Shown: positions 21,387 through 31,660, counted from the stretch's first letter. The stretch is DNA of 64,000 bases from Shinisaurus crocodilurus (GCA_021292165.1 CM037879.1:23791817-23855816), one strand, 5' to 3'. Program-made: numbers and translations. The notes: a model not told the origin generated them from the letters alone.

Positions 21387-21722
21387 TCGGAGCTATGTCC
21401 CTTCCCATGGTTTTGTGGCTCCTGTGGTTTTTGTATCTATTACCGTTAATTGGGTTGTCGCTGTGAAGCTCCAATGAAAACAGAAGCTTCCCTGCTTCAG
21501 TGGGGCAGGAAGGGAAAGGGAAAGGCGACGGTGAGGATGGGAAAGGCAAGAACAGCAAAGGAATGTGATCAAATGCAGCCAGCTTTCTGTTGGCTGATCA
21601 AGGATTACAGGCTTAAACCTTATTTAGTTTTATTGATAGATGTTATTGCCTGGAAAACTGACTTAGAATTTCAAAATGACAAAGATACTCCTACAATTAC
21701 CACCACCACTACGACTAATGAC

Positions 21723-21759
<37 letters not shown>

Positions 21760-22610
21760 GATCAGTTCATTTGCAATTGTGAGTATAGAAAGCATAGTGC
21801 ATATTGTATCTCTCAACAGTCTTGCAAGGTAAGTTAAGACAAGAGAGCGGTCCTGTGGTCTTTGGGAGAGTGTGCCAGCTAGGGACCATAGGATATTTCG
21901 GAGTCCCCTTCCCAAGGCCGTAGACACTCCTATGACCTCAGGAGGGGAACTCTGAAATCTGATGCCACAGCCGCCCCCCTCCCAGCTGCCGTGGAAAGAA
22001 CTGCAGTGCTTGCTTTCATGGTTGCAAAAAAAAGCAACCTCAGACAGCTTTGGGGGAGGGCAAAAGGGGGCAGAATAGTGGGCAGGGAGAGGAGAAGCCA
22101 GCAACTGAAGCATCCTGTGGTCTCTCCAGCACACATCCCCACCCACTGCTGGCAAGTAATTTAGACGGGCTCAGGGCCCCATCTAGCTGAGTTTTGTTTT
22201 TGTTTTTTTAATTTTTGGAGGAACGGGAGGTGAAACCGCCTCAGCCCTCCTCTCACCCTGCCAGCAACAGCCCAGTAGGACATAGGATTTTTTGGAAGCC
22301 TCTGAGCTCGGAATCGTCCGCCTAATGGGCGGCATTCCCTATGTCAGCAGCAGACCATGGTCTGTCCAAGACTGACCGTTGAGCTTCATGGCTAACTCTG
22401 GAATCCGGGCCAAATCCAGCAGGTTTTCTACTGCATTACATAAAGTAACAAGAACATTCTATATTCAGAATATTTCTGTCATCTAAAAAAAAAGAGAACC
22501 AAAACAATGAACAAAAACAAGAAATTGTTTCCCCTTAGATATATTCCATAATGGGGGTGGGGAAGGAAGGAAAGGAAAGGAAAGGAAAGGGAGGACTGGT
22601 CACTTTACAC
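21387..22610. other. stretch with (TTA)n and (GGAAA)n, no gene
   Basis: (TTA)n at 21722-21759 and (GGAAA)n at 22561-22591. The segment 21880-21960 shares GGAGTCCC..CTCAGGAGGGG phrasing with repeat H, but weakly. The 146-codon minus frame includes the trinucleotide run and is not a gene. Confidence 0.45.
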
Positions 22611-23187
22611 CAGGGATGCTGAAGAGTCCTTGGTCTCGAGTCACGAGTCTTTGGACCCGAGTCTCGAGTCCGAGTCCTTGGTCCAAAATGGTGACTCACG
22701 AGTCACGAGTCCTGAGTCACTCCCAAAGCTGACTCCACGAGTCCCTATTAAAATCAATGGGGTTTTTTCCCAACAAAATAAGGCTACTTCAGATGTGTGG
22801 CTTAAATAAATTCTAGGCACAAGTGTGCCTTTTTATTTCAAAACTCTGCAACTGTTTTTGGCAAGAACAGACCAGGCAGACAAACCCAAAATAACCAGGC
22901 AGGCAGAGGAGACAGGGAACCCCAAAGCAGGCAGGCAGAGGCAGCCAAACCCAAAATGTCTGAAAGGTTGCATTTTAGGAAAATGATTTTAAAAAATAAA
23001 CTTGGATTGTTACTGTAACTAGGTCCAGACAGCACCTGCAGGTGGCATCAAGCAGGGATGTTGACGAGTCCTTGGTCTTGAGTCCCGAGTCCCATTAAAA
23101 ATATTGGGACTCGAGTGCGACTCGAGTCAGAGGGGGGACTCAGTCCGACTCACGAGTCGAGTCCTGGAGTCCGAGTCCCCATCCCTG
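22611..23187 (-). mobile_element. GACTC-array hAT element, family D copy 2
   Basis: Inverted CAGGGATG/CATCCCTG ends with TSD CTTTACAC (22603-22610) and CTTTACAT (23188-23195). Reverse orientation to copy 1. From about 22998 it departs from copies 1 and 3, and at 23053 a second internal CAGGGATG terminus appears joined directly to the other terminal array. The copy is therefore rearranged. Confidence 0.88.
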
Positions 23188-23195
23188 CTTTACAT

Positions 23196-23753
23196 TTGAC
23201 ATCTCTGACTCTGTCAGGGTTTGGCGCTTCATCTGTTTATTACTTCTCCTCCATCATGAATTGATTATAGTTCCCAATCAAGGAAGAAGAAGGGACTGGT
23301 TTCTTTCCTTTTTTCTTCTCTTGTTTTCACTTGCCCAGCACTTGCCAAGGAGACAGCTGGCCTACTATCCCATGCCTTCCAAAAGAAGTGGGAAGAGCTG
23401 GTTCAATCTTCTTGCAGAGCAAAGAGAATAGAAAGTGATTTCACCCCCGTGTTCCCAGCCAAGGAAGGAATCTGGTTGCCTATCCTCAAGAGCATGTTTA
23501 TAGATTAGCTAACCCGGAGCATGCTTCAACACAATCCCATAATCAAGGCGGTTAACGTGAGACCATAGAATTGTCGAGCTGCTGGGACAGCCTGGGACAG
23601 CCTGTACGCTTGGTACCGGAGGCCTGTGAGCTGTACGTGTGCAGACACATCATGCAGGTGTTGGATTTTGGCACACCACCACTGCAAATATTTGAGCATA
23701 TGTGAAGTGGTGTGTCCAAAGCTGGATCTCGGACGTGGTGGCATAGGCACCAT
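23196..23753. other. stretch without recognised gene
   Basis: No repeat family or exon recognised. A tandem CTGGGACAGCCTGGGACAGC lies near 23582. Confidence 0.4.
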
Positions 23754-24098
23754 CAGAGCTGGCATCGAAGGTAGGAATGGCTCAGCACTCGCTGAGGGCC
23801 CACACACCTCCAGGGGCCCACTGAGAAGAGCTCCCCAGAGTTGCCCCATTTGCACCTGCCTCTCACTCTGGCCCAAGCAAGGGTGCCGGTGAGAAGGAGA
23901 AGCAGCAGCTGCCACTTCCTCCTCGCTCACTGTCTCTCTGCCTATCAAGCAAGCAAGCGGTAGCAGCGATAAGAAAGAGGGCGATGAGGAGCAAGAGCAG
24001 CTGGTGACGATGGCGGTGAGTAGGTGGACTCCCTGAGGGAGGAGCCCACTGAGGGTGCCTTGTCCAAGGGCCCTCCAAAACCTGGAGCCAGCACTGTG
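23754..24098 (-). mobile_element. hAT element, family C copy 2
   Basis: Left CAGAGCTGGCATCGAAGGTA; right CCAAGGGCCCTCCAAAACCT then GGAGCCAGCACTG. Exact 8-bp TSD GGCACCAT at 23746-23753 and 24099-24106. The open frames across it are accidental. Confidence 0.82.
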
Positions 24099-24176
24099 GG
24101 CACCATCACTGGCTCACCATGGTGCAGGTAGCATCACGGCAGCCACGCCCACCTCCAACCTGCACGCGTGTATGTC

Positions 24177-24389
24177 CAGGGGAGGCCGGTGGACTCCTGT
24201 GTCCGTGGGGCCCCTTATCCATTGCACCTTTTCATTCTGAGCTTTATAGGAGCTATCCATGGTGCTCCATGGTGGTGAACCTATTTTGGGGGATGGAGTT
24301 CGGCGCCATGGATAGCTCTCATGAAGCTCAGAATAAAAGCTGTGATGGATGAGGAGCCCCACGGACACAGGGGTCACCAGCCACCCCCA
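24177..24389. mobile_element. foldback MITE, family E copy 5
   Basis: CAGGGGAGGCCGGTGGACTC on the left and CACAGGGGTCACCAGCCACC on the right. Internal GAGCTATCCATGGTGCTCC pairs with GCGCCATGGATAGCTC. No clear TSD. Confidence 0.78.
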
Positions 24390-24656
24390 CCCCCATAGTA
24401 TTTCCACACCTGGAGCAAGCCAGTGCGCCAGTCATGGAAAGGGAGTGGCATGAGCCAGGACCCAGTGTGGAGCGTGTCACCACGATGTCACCCTTCCTCA
24501 GCCCCCAGTGCATGAAGCCTTCATGGCAAGAATTTCTGGAAAGGGGAAAGGGCTTCTCTATACAATTGGAGGCAACGCTGCCGAGCTTGAAGCTGTGTAA
24601 GAGCATGTGAAGCAATGATCAACATTACAGGTAGCTTTAGCTAAACCAGGAGTGCA

Positions 24657-25242
24657 TAAACTTTTTTCTCTCGAGGGCTGCATTCCCTTGGGGGTGACTT
24701 GTCAGACGCTGCAGGCAGGGCTAGAGCCAGTTTTGGGTGGGAGCACCCATTATATCTGCCTCAGTCTCCTTCTCCCGCCCATCCAGCCCGCTCCCTCTCT
24801 GAGACACCCTTCTCTCTCAGTCTTGCTCTGGATCTCTCTCCCTCCCCCTCTGTCCCTTTTCCTCCCTGCTCAGCAGGCTGTCAGGCGGGGGGGGGGGGGG
24901 GCTGGTGACCCCTATGTCAGTGGGGCTGCTTATCCATTGCAGCTTTTATTCTGAGTTTTATAAGAGCTATCCAGGGTGCTCCATGGTGGTGAACCTATTC
25001 TGGGGGTGGAGTACAGCACCATGGACAGCTCCTATAAAGCTCAGGAGAAAAGCTGCAATGGATGAGGAGCCCCACGGACACAGGAGTCACCCGCCTCCCT
25101 CGCTGACAGGGGAAGGACACATCACTCTTGACAGAGGTCTGAACTGCTCACTTGCAGGAGGGTTTTGAAATGAGTCCAAGGGCCACTTGACATTAGGCTG
25201 AGGGCCACGTGCAGCCCGAGGGCCACAAGTTGCCCACCCCTG
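24657..25242. mobile_element. hAT element J, host of a nested MITE
   Basis: CAGGAGTGCATAAACTTTTT at the left and AAGTTGCCCACCCCTG at the right. TSD AGCTAAAC (24649-24656) and AGTTAAAC (25243-25250), one mismatch. The right part has GAGGGCCACGTGCAGCCCGA, typical of this hAT group. Family E copy 6 is inserted at 24885-25101. Confidence 0.82.
24885..25101. mobile_element. foldback MITE, family E copy 6, nested
   Basis: A long G run, then GCTGGTGACCCCTATGTCAG. The inverted right arm is CCACGGACACAGGAGTCACC. Flanks GCTGTCAG and GCTGACAG form an 8-bp TSD with one mismatch inside element J. Confidence 0.78.
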
Positions 25243-25355
25243 AGTTAAACCCTGAGACAAAGTGGAAATACATTGGATCTGCTGAGATATTGTGAAATTC
25301 AGGTAGGTTAAGCCTCACTCTTCTTTTTCCTTTACTTTCTCCTTCTTCACTAGAG

Positions 25356-25593
25356 AGCCAGTGTGGCATAGTGGTGAGAGTGCTGGACTGGGACTCGGGA
25401 GATCCGGGTTCTAGTCCCCCACTCAGCCATGAAGCTCACCGGGTGACTTTGGACCAGTCACTGACTCTCAGCCTAACCTACCTCACAGGGTTGTTGTGAG
25501 GATAAAATGGAGAGGAGGAGGAGGATCGTGTAAGCTGCCTTGGGCTCCTTGCAAGGGGAAAAAAGGTGAGGTATAAATGTAATTAATTAATTA
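25356..25593 (+). mobile_element. Sauria/ACA-type SINE, full length
   Basis: tRNA-like head AGCCAGTGTGGCATAGTGG (A box), then GGGTTCTAGTCC (B box). The conserved ATGAAGCTCACCGGGTGAC and CCTACCTCACAGGGTTGTTG body follows, with the CTTGCAAGG..TATAAATGTAATTAA tail. ACTAGAG at both edges (25349-25355, 25594-25600) is a likely TSD. This is the best-preserved copy and a main clue to a squamate source. Confidence 0.92.
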
Positions 25594-25600
25594 ACTAGAG

Positions 25601-26330
25601 CTACTGGAAGGGAAACTAATTGTAACAATGTACAGAATTACTGTCCTGTTCCTTTAGGGGTGGAAACATTCTTACCCTAACCTCTGCCTTATCTAGGCAA
25701 TCTTCCAACAAAAACATGGTGCGGTGGAGAGGGGGGAGAGATACTATTTCCTCAAGGAATGAGAAAAGACCTGTTTTTATCAGATCGAGAGGCATAGAAA
25801 AAACACTTTTATTTTTTACATGCAGATTAATTGCAAACATGCCTTTCCATTTATCTCCTGTGTTTGGGCGGGGCGGGGCGGGGCGGGGCGGGGAAGCTAT
25901 GAGCGACAACATTTCTTTAATTATCCGATAGGGTTTCTGCCTGGTTGCAGTCTATTTTGAGAAGACTAACTGCTCCCTAGCTTGAGAACTTAATTAAGTA
26001 ATATTTTGTTTTGAACGCTGCTGGCACCCCATAACCATGCGATCGTCTTCTGGTGCATTATTCCTGCAGAGTGCCATGCAGTGTGTTCCTGGCTGAAAAT
26101 ATTTAAAAATGACATGAGTCAGACCCATAAAGATCATAAGATTAACAAAATAATTGGGTGTGGGAGGAGCTCTGCTCATATATATATATTTCATTTTGAA
26201 GTAGTTGGGGCAAAAAAAAAAGTCCATAGAGTTAAAAGAGGAAAGGAGGAGGGGGTGGAATCGTACATTAATATATCCCATTTACCAATACGGGAAAGAA
26301 GAGAGAGACTTGGAGAGTACTGGATTTGGG
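25601..26330. other. stretch with a GGGGC tandem, no gene
   Basis: (GGGGC)n at 25866-25893 and a TA run at 26179-26190. No exon or repeat family recognised elsewhere. Confidence 0.45.
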
Positions 26331-26420
26331 CAAGGCCAGCATCAAGGGTAGGCGTTGTTGGACAGGCAACTTCCAATGCCCACGCCCCCACAGCGGGGGG
26401 CACTGTCTGCCATTACCCAA

Positions 26421-26699
26421 TACCAATCCAATCCAACTTTATTTTGCTTAGCCGAACAGGCTTTAGCAAACACCATAGAAAAATCAACAGAACTCTTACA
26501 CAATATAATTAGCACAGTTAAATCAATAATATAAAACCAGCATTAACTTTTCTCAACAGATGATAACAGATTCTCTCTCCTCGTCCAGGCCAAGTTAACA
26601 TACTTGGCCGTTCGAAAGGACACATAATAGTCAGATCCTGTTAACAAAAACATCAATTTTTGGAGAGAATTAACATTTCCAATACGGGCGATAAGGGGA
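26421..26699 (-). mobile_element. LINE 3' end inserted in family C hAT
   Basis: On the minus strand a frame gives GSDYYVSFRTAKYVNLAWTR, then a 3' UTR with AATAAAGTTGGATTGG and an ATTGG-repeat tail. The 15-bp TSD TCTGCCATTACCCAA occurs at 26406-26420 and 27297-27311; the second copy was later split by hAT 26706-27294. LINE clade uncertain; possibly the same group as 44902-45314. Confidence 0.65.
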
Positions 26700-26705
26700 T
26701 CTGCC

Positions 26706-27294
26706 CAGGGCCGGCGCTACTGCTAGGCAGACCCAGACCTAGGGCGCGTGGTGGAAGAGGGCGCAGAAACGCTGCACTCCTTCCTCGCCGCTGGCGCGCT
26801 CCTGCCCCACTTGCCGCCTCCGCCGCGCCCACCCACCCGCCCGCTGCCGCCACCGGCGGCACCATGCCTCCCCCCCGCTGCCGCTGCACCTCCCCCCGCG
26901 CCCGCCTGCCCGCCAGCCCGCCCGCCAGCCACCTACCTTTGCGTCGCTTCCAGAGCCCCGCCGGCATTGTTTTGGCGGGAGGAACCAGCCCTGTTGCCCT
27001 GGTTTCCCCGGCAAAAAAAAAAAAAGTGCGGGGGTCCCGTCGCATCACTTCCTCCTCCTCCTCCTCCTCGGAGGAGGAGGAGGAGGCGGCAGCAGCAGCC
27101 AGCAGCCAGCAGCCAGCAGCCAGCAGCCAGCAGCCAGCAGCGGGGGGGGAAGGTAGGTAGGTGGCGGTGGCGGCGGCGGTGCAGGGGGGGTTGCAGAGCA
27201 GGGCTGCTTTGCTCCGGACCCCCCCCACGGCACGAGAGGGGGGGCGCTAAATATAATTTGGCCTAGGGTGCCAAACAGCCCTGCACCAGTCCTG
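26706..27294 (-). mobile_element. non-autonomous hAT, family B copy 3 (short, GC-rich)
   Basis: CAGGGCCGGCGCTACTGCTA and CTGCACCAGTCCTG ends; exact TSD GATCTGCC (26698-26705, 27295-27302). The interior is extremely GC-rich with Pro/Arg-coding frames, a CTC/GAG trinucleotide run at 27050-27085 and (AGCAGCC)n at 27090-27140. It carries CCCTGTTGCCCTGGTTTCCC, half of the hairpin seen complete in 36339-36890. Confidence 0.92.
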
Positions 27295-27454
27295 GATCTG
27301 CCATTACCCAAACCTGCCGCTACTACAACTTTCTGTGTGCTTATTATTCACCTTCCCTCTCTGAGCATGCAAGCAGTGACAAGAGTGAGGAGACGGAGCA
27401 GCTTCCTTCACTTGCCTTGTGTTCTCTCCCTCCGATTTGTCCCAGAGAGCCACA

Positions 27455-27512
27455 CTGGCTGGGGCTGCTGGGAGTTTAAATCCAAAACATCTGGAGAGCA
27501 CCAGGTTGGGGA
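27455..27512. mobile_element. MITE fragment, family G copy 5
   Basis: ACATCTGGAGAGCACCAGGT followed by TGGGGAAAG is the right end of family G. The left half is missing. Confidence 0.5.
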
Positions 27513-27525
27513 AAGCTTATAGTTA

Positions 27526-27652
27526 GTGCAATCCTATGCATGTTTAGACAGGGGGGAGGAAACATCTTAGAACTCCCAGCATGCTGGCTGGGGGCATGCT
27601 GGGAGTTATAGGATGTTGTTGTTTTTTGTCTAAACATGCATAGGATTGTGCC
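27526..27652. mobile_element. hairpin MITE, Harbinger-like, copy 2
   Basis: TGCAATCCTATGCATGTTTA and TAAACATGCATAGGATTGTG form the arms. The interior is inverted too (CTCCCAGCATGC and GCATGCTGGGAG). TTA at both edges (27523-27525 and 27653-27655) fits a PIF/Harbinger-type 3-bp TSD. Confidence 0.7.
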
Positions 27653-27657
27653 TTAAG

Positions 27658-27802
27658 GGCTATCCATGGTGCTGAACTCCACCTCCAAAATAGGGGATGG
27701 ACAGCACCATGGATAGCTCCTATGAAGCTCCAAATAAAACCTGAAAAACCTGCAATGGAAAAGGAGCCCCGCCAAAATAGGAGTCATCACCAGCCTCCCC
27801 TG
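27658..27802. mobile_element. foldback MITE, family E copy 7, left-truncated
   Basis: Begins in the inner arm CTATCCATGGTGCTGAAC and ends AGTCATCACCAGCCTCCCCT. The outer left arm is missing. Confidence 0.7.
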
Positions 27803-28215
27803 GGTATAAGTGGATGTCCTCGGTTTGGGGGCAGCTCTAAGATGCATATGTGTTCTTTTTTCTTTTTCTTTTTTTTGCAGGGGTGGGGGGTTCTACCTTT
27901 AAAGTAGACCTAAAAATTGGTTTTAAATTAACTAAATTAAATTTATTTAAAGTGATAGAGTGATAAGTTAGAGCAATTTCAAGGAATTTTGACTAGTTTC
28001 AATGAGTTTTTGGTTTTTTGGGGTTTTTTTGCATTGTGAGACTATATTACTAGAAGTTTGGTTTTTAATATATTATGCATTAATATATGTTAGATATTAG
28101 GTCTGTGTGTTTGTGGTTAACTCAAATTACATTGTTACTTTATATTTGTAATGTATTGAATTTGGTACGTGTAATTTGGTCCCTTTTTTTCTTTCCCCCT
28201 GTTTTTGTTGTTTCC

Positions 28216-28265
<50 letters not shown>

Positions 28266-28559
28266 TTAAATCCACTTCCATGTTGCATGTTCCAGCCTGG
28301 TAAGGTCAAAGGTCTAACTCCAGCACTAAACATTTCTAGGCAGCCCTTGGCATGATGAAGACCAAGTGCCTTAGAGAGAAGAACACCCAGTTCCCGTACA
28401 CAGTAGTCACTATGGTGGTGGGGGGGGGGGGGTTCCTGGTGTCCATTACTTGTTCTGACATGGCACCAACCCAAACAATCTTCCTGTGAAAGCAAGAATA
28501 ATAAGAATGTTTCTTGCCAAGCAGCACTAATGAGCATTCTTGGAAGAAAAAGAAAGATG
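27803..28559. other. stretch with (TTA)n, no gene
   Basis: (TTA)n at 28216-28266. The preceding T-rich sequence may be a LINE 3' UTR, but no coding part is visible. Frames through the run are poly-Ile/Leu artefacts. Confidence 0.4.
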
Positions 28560-28865
28560 TTTGGGTGCTGGAAAAGTGGTGGACTGTAATGCAGATTTGT
28601 ATCACATCTTACAGAGCTGTCCTAAAACACAAGATTTTTGGAGGTTTGTTTCTCAGAAGGTACTGGCATAGATTTACAATAGAATGCCTTAATATTATTG
28701 TTGAAGCGCATTCCAGAGGTTTTGAACTTGATTAGAAACTTATTAACTGCTCAGATTGTTTTGGCCAGAGATTGGAGAAATCCAGTGATTCCTTCTATAA
28801 GTGAATGGCTGATCAAGACATGAGAAATTGCCCATATGGACAAAAAAACTAACTGACATGGCACA
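28560..28865 (+). mobile_element. L1 LINE 3' fragment (part 1)
   Basis: A broken plus-strand frame includes LTAQIVLARDWRNPVIPSIS then EWLIK, matching the pattern of the L1 ORF2 C-terminus. It continues at 29738 after a hAT-like insertion. A second, similar L1 piece is at 30363. Confidence 0.6.
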
Positions 28866-29728
28866 GTTAGGGGTGTATGAGAAATCCATTTAGGGAGGGT
28901 GAAAACGCGACAGATTTTTCCAGTTCGGCCCTGGTGCATTTCATTCTGTTCCCCCCCCACTGACGTCAACTCTATCTGTAGTAACTCTTCAATCCAATAC
29001 GCTGATTCTGTGGGAGGGGTTTGTGGGGTGACTGGCAATTTGTGCAAATGAGATTATTTATTTATTTATTTATATTTATTATTTGGAGGCCTGGAAGTAA
29101 ATGGAGAAGAAATTTGTGCAAATTTAGAGGCTGGGAGGTAAACAGAGGGGAAATTTGTGCAGCAGCAGCAACACTTAATAGTGAAAGGATTACGTTTACA
29201 TTCATTGCCAAGCAGGAGATAATGTGTGCCCCCACTTGCCGCTTTGGTGCACTTAGTTTGTTCACTTTTTCTTTTTCAGTGCTTCTGAATTGTGCAAATT
29301 GATTCCAAATTAGTCATATAGGCTAATTTGTGCTCATTTGTGCACAAATTAGCCTATATGACTCTCACCTTCTCAATTTCCTTGCATCATGTTACCAACT
29401 CCACTTCAGTGCTCTCCTTGACAGCTGTAGCATACAAGGAAATTGACAAGGCAAGACTACACATATTTGGCAGCTGAATCTTCACTCTTGCTCACTTGCA
29501 AAAGAGCAGGGGGCTTTTTTAAAAAAAAGAAAGAAAAAGACCCTATTTGCGCAAATTTCAAGATTTAAAAAAATCTAATTTGCACAAATTACCATTTGTG
29601 CAAATGGTGAGGTCCAAAATTGCGGGGGGGGGGGATCTACTAAAGTCTGCTGCCACTTACTGGAATGGAAACACTGCAGAATCCCATCAGGATCATACAG
29701 AACGGAATTCCCAGTGTCACACATTCCT
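28866..29728. mobile_element. hAT-like element, family K copy 3
   Basis: TAGGGGTGTATGAG at the left and TCACACATTCCTA at the right are inverted. The host L1 is interrupted cleanly, with ACATGGCACA on both sides (28856-28865, 29729-29738), containing an 8-bp duplication. The interior is rich in GTGCAAAT motifs and has an inverted pair at about 29312-29361 (AGTCATATAGGCTAATTTG and its complement). No coding capacity. Confidence 0.7.
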
Positions 29729-29737
29729 ACATGGCAC

Positions 29738-29759
29738 ATACTAGGAATGATCATCATCA

Positions 29760-29795
<36 letters not shown>

Positions 29796-29895
29796 GACAA
29801 ACAAACAGATTTCTTGGATAAATGGCACACTTTTAGTTTGTTCCAGAATGATCATTTTAACTGGGAAGACTGGATGTTTATGTTTCTAAAATAAT
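29738..29895 (+). mobile_element. L1 LINE 3' fragment (part 2)
   Basis: TACTAGGAATGA, then an ATC/ATT microsatellite at 29749-29795, then a frame reading RQTNRFLDKWHTF...WEDWMFMF, matching the end of L1 ORF2. The same order of words occurs in the sister fragment at 30363-30660 without the insertion. Confidence 0.6.
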
Positions 29896-29928
29896 AAGTT
29901 TCTAATCAGGTTTCCAAACAGCGCAGTC

Positions 29929-30345
29929 CTAGACTGCCATAAGATTTTTCAGATTCCCAGCGACAAGGTTGGAAAATGGCTCTGACCGCGTAGCTGGGGA
30001 TCTGCACGCGCACAGCTGCTGCCCCCCCCCCGCGCGCACAGCTGGTGCAGAAAGAACCATACTGGCTGCTTCTCCGAGGTCACAAGAGCGACCTCAGAGA
30101 AGGGCTTTGGGGGACACTCCCGGCCCCCGGGGGGCGGGAGGGGAGGAGACCGGCACCACCAAGATACATACAAGGTATCCTGGTGGGTGGCACCTCAGCC
30201 TCATTCCTTCCCCCTGTGAAGCGCTGAAATTGGCTATCTAAGTGCTTTGCAGGGTGGAAGGAGCACAAGACGCGACCTTTGCCTCCATGGTCCTGCCACC
30301 CTTCATAGGATGCCCGTAATCCTCCTCGTTCAGAGGGTTACACAG
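29929..30345. repeat. dispersed repeat H, copy 1
   Basis: Shares with 49588-50010 the order: GCAGAAAGAACCAT-type segment, a CTCCGAGGTC..GACCTC(A/G)GAG hairpin, a GC-rich GGGGGACACTCC or GGGCGTTCTG part, then GACCTTTGCCTC, ATAGGATG and GTTCAGAGGGT. Probably a DNA transposon, but ends and TSD are not resolved. Confidence 0.55.
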
Positions 30346-30362
30346 GCATCCCGCTTGGATTG

Positions 30363-30660
30363 TGTCCAGTCTTGATTAGAAATTTATTTATTGCTCAGAT
30401 TGTTCTGGGCAGACTCTCGAGATAATCCAGTGATTCCTTCTGTAAGTGAATGCCGATTAAGGCTTTAGAAATTGATTGCTCACATAGACAAAAACAAAAA
30501 AACACCTGACTGACATGGTACATAGTAGGAATGAGCTAGACAAAGAAACTGATTTCTTTGATAAATCACATGTTTTTATCTTGTTCCTGAAGTAATCTTT
30601 TTTTTTTTTTAAGAAGGAAGATTGGATGTTTATGTATTTAGCGATTTATAATATTTCACA
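30363..30660 (+). mobile_element. L1 LINE 3' fragment, second copy
   Basis: Parallel to 28720-28865 joined to 29738-29890: TTGATTAGAAATTTATTT, TTCTGTAAGTGAATG, CTGACTGACATGGTACATAG and GAAGATTGGATGTTTATG appear in the same order. It shows the uninterrupted state of that L1 region. Confidence 0.6.
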
Positions 30661-31001
30661 GGCTTTTGTGTTAAGAACTTCATAATCCTTCTGTTATCTT
30701 GTGACTGAATGCATAAATTAATTTTGTTCTGTGGCTCTATGCTATATATAGATATATAGATAGATATAAATATATAAAGAAGGAAAGCAAGATTCGACTT
30801 TGCCAGTCTGATTGCTGTGGGTCTATATCATGATGTCTTTGCCGAAAGTGACACCAGATGCGGTCAGGGCCATTGACCAAAGAATGTTGATGCTTCTTTA
30901 ATGGCTGTGGGTGCCCCCTTGGATGAGCAATTAACCTGCCAAGTCAGATTATGTTTAAGAAACAAGTTCCCCCATTTTCTGTTGGAGGAGATAGGGAACC
31001 G
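30661..31001. other. stretch without recognised gene
   Basis: AT-rich with a TATAGATA run near 30745-30775. Nothing else recognised. Confidence 0.4.
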
Positions 31002-31241
31002 AAAATAGACATTACTTTCAATCCATATCTAGCAGCTATTTCTTCTTTTTTCATTTTTACTCTAGAGTAGGCATGGGGGGGGGGCTGATCCTGACTGGAA
31101 CCCTAGCATGGGGACAGGGAGGCTTTAACCTTTTGCTGCATGCTAGGGTCCTGATCCAGATTGGGGGCCCTGCACCTACTCTAGAGAAAAATGAAACAAA
31201 GGTGTGGCTGCTAGATACAGATTTAAAGTAATGTCTATTTT
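31002..31241. mobile_element. 240-bp foldback element
   Basis: AAAATAGACATTACTTT at 31002-31018 pairs with 31225-31241. Pairing continues inward through TATCTAGCAGC, a palindromic CTCTAGAG in each arm, and CCCTAGCATG/CATGCTAGGG. The inner 111 bp (31068-31178) is flanked by CTCTAGAG, which could be an 8-bp TSD of a nested MITE or just part of the palindrome. Confidence 0.75.
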
Positions 31242-31622
31242 GGCCCAGAGAGAGAGAGAGAGCAAAATTTCTAGCTGGGGTGAACTGAAACTGGGCGTGC
31301 AACCTGGCTTGGGCAGTTGCCCAGGTTGTCTCTGGAGGATCTTCAACCTGAGCCATGGTCAGGAGGAGTCACACAGGAGCCAGCCCCAGGAATCAAAGGT
31401 GCCAACCACAGAGCAAGCCAAGAGCCAATAAAGACCTTCAGTGGCTGGACAAAGTCTCAGCCAGAACAGAAAGTCTTTATAGATCTTCCTGTTGAGAAAA
31501 GCCAATGACCAGCCTGGATATCTATAGCCACTCTGCTATCTGGGGAAACATCAGTGCCCAGGGAGATACATAAAGTAGCCCTGGTGGCTCACCACATGGG
31601 GCAACTCTGCGTGCGTGCTGTG

Positions 31623-31660
<38 letters not shown>

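Larger units (their letters stand above)
26331..27440 (-). mobile_element. hAT family C copy 3, interrupted by two insertions
   Basis: CAAGGCCAGCATCAAGGGTA at 26331 matches the complement of the right end of 34539-34869. Sequence resumes at 27297 after a LINE (26421-26699) and a family B hAT (26706-27294). The far end beyond about 27440 is not recognisable. Confidence 0.6.

Noticed and set aside
23053..23187. Independent mini-copy of the GACTC element
   Set aside because: Its would-be flanks (GGCATCAA or GCATCAAG against CTTTACAT) do not match, whereas the outer TSD does.
25356..25425. Functional tRNA gene
   Set aside because: A and B boxes are present but there is no cloverleaf; the sequence continues as a Sauria-type SINE.
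26653..27266. Long GC-rich ORFs on both strands (166-191 codons)
   Set aside because: They coincide with a TSD-flanked hAT MITE and trinucleotide or heptanucleotide runs. Pro/Arg/Ser composition reflects GC content.
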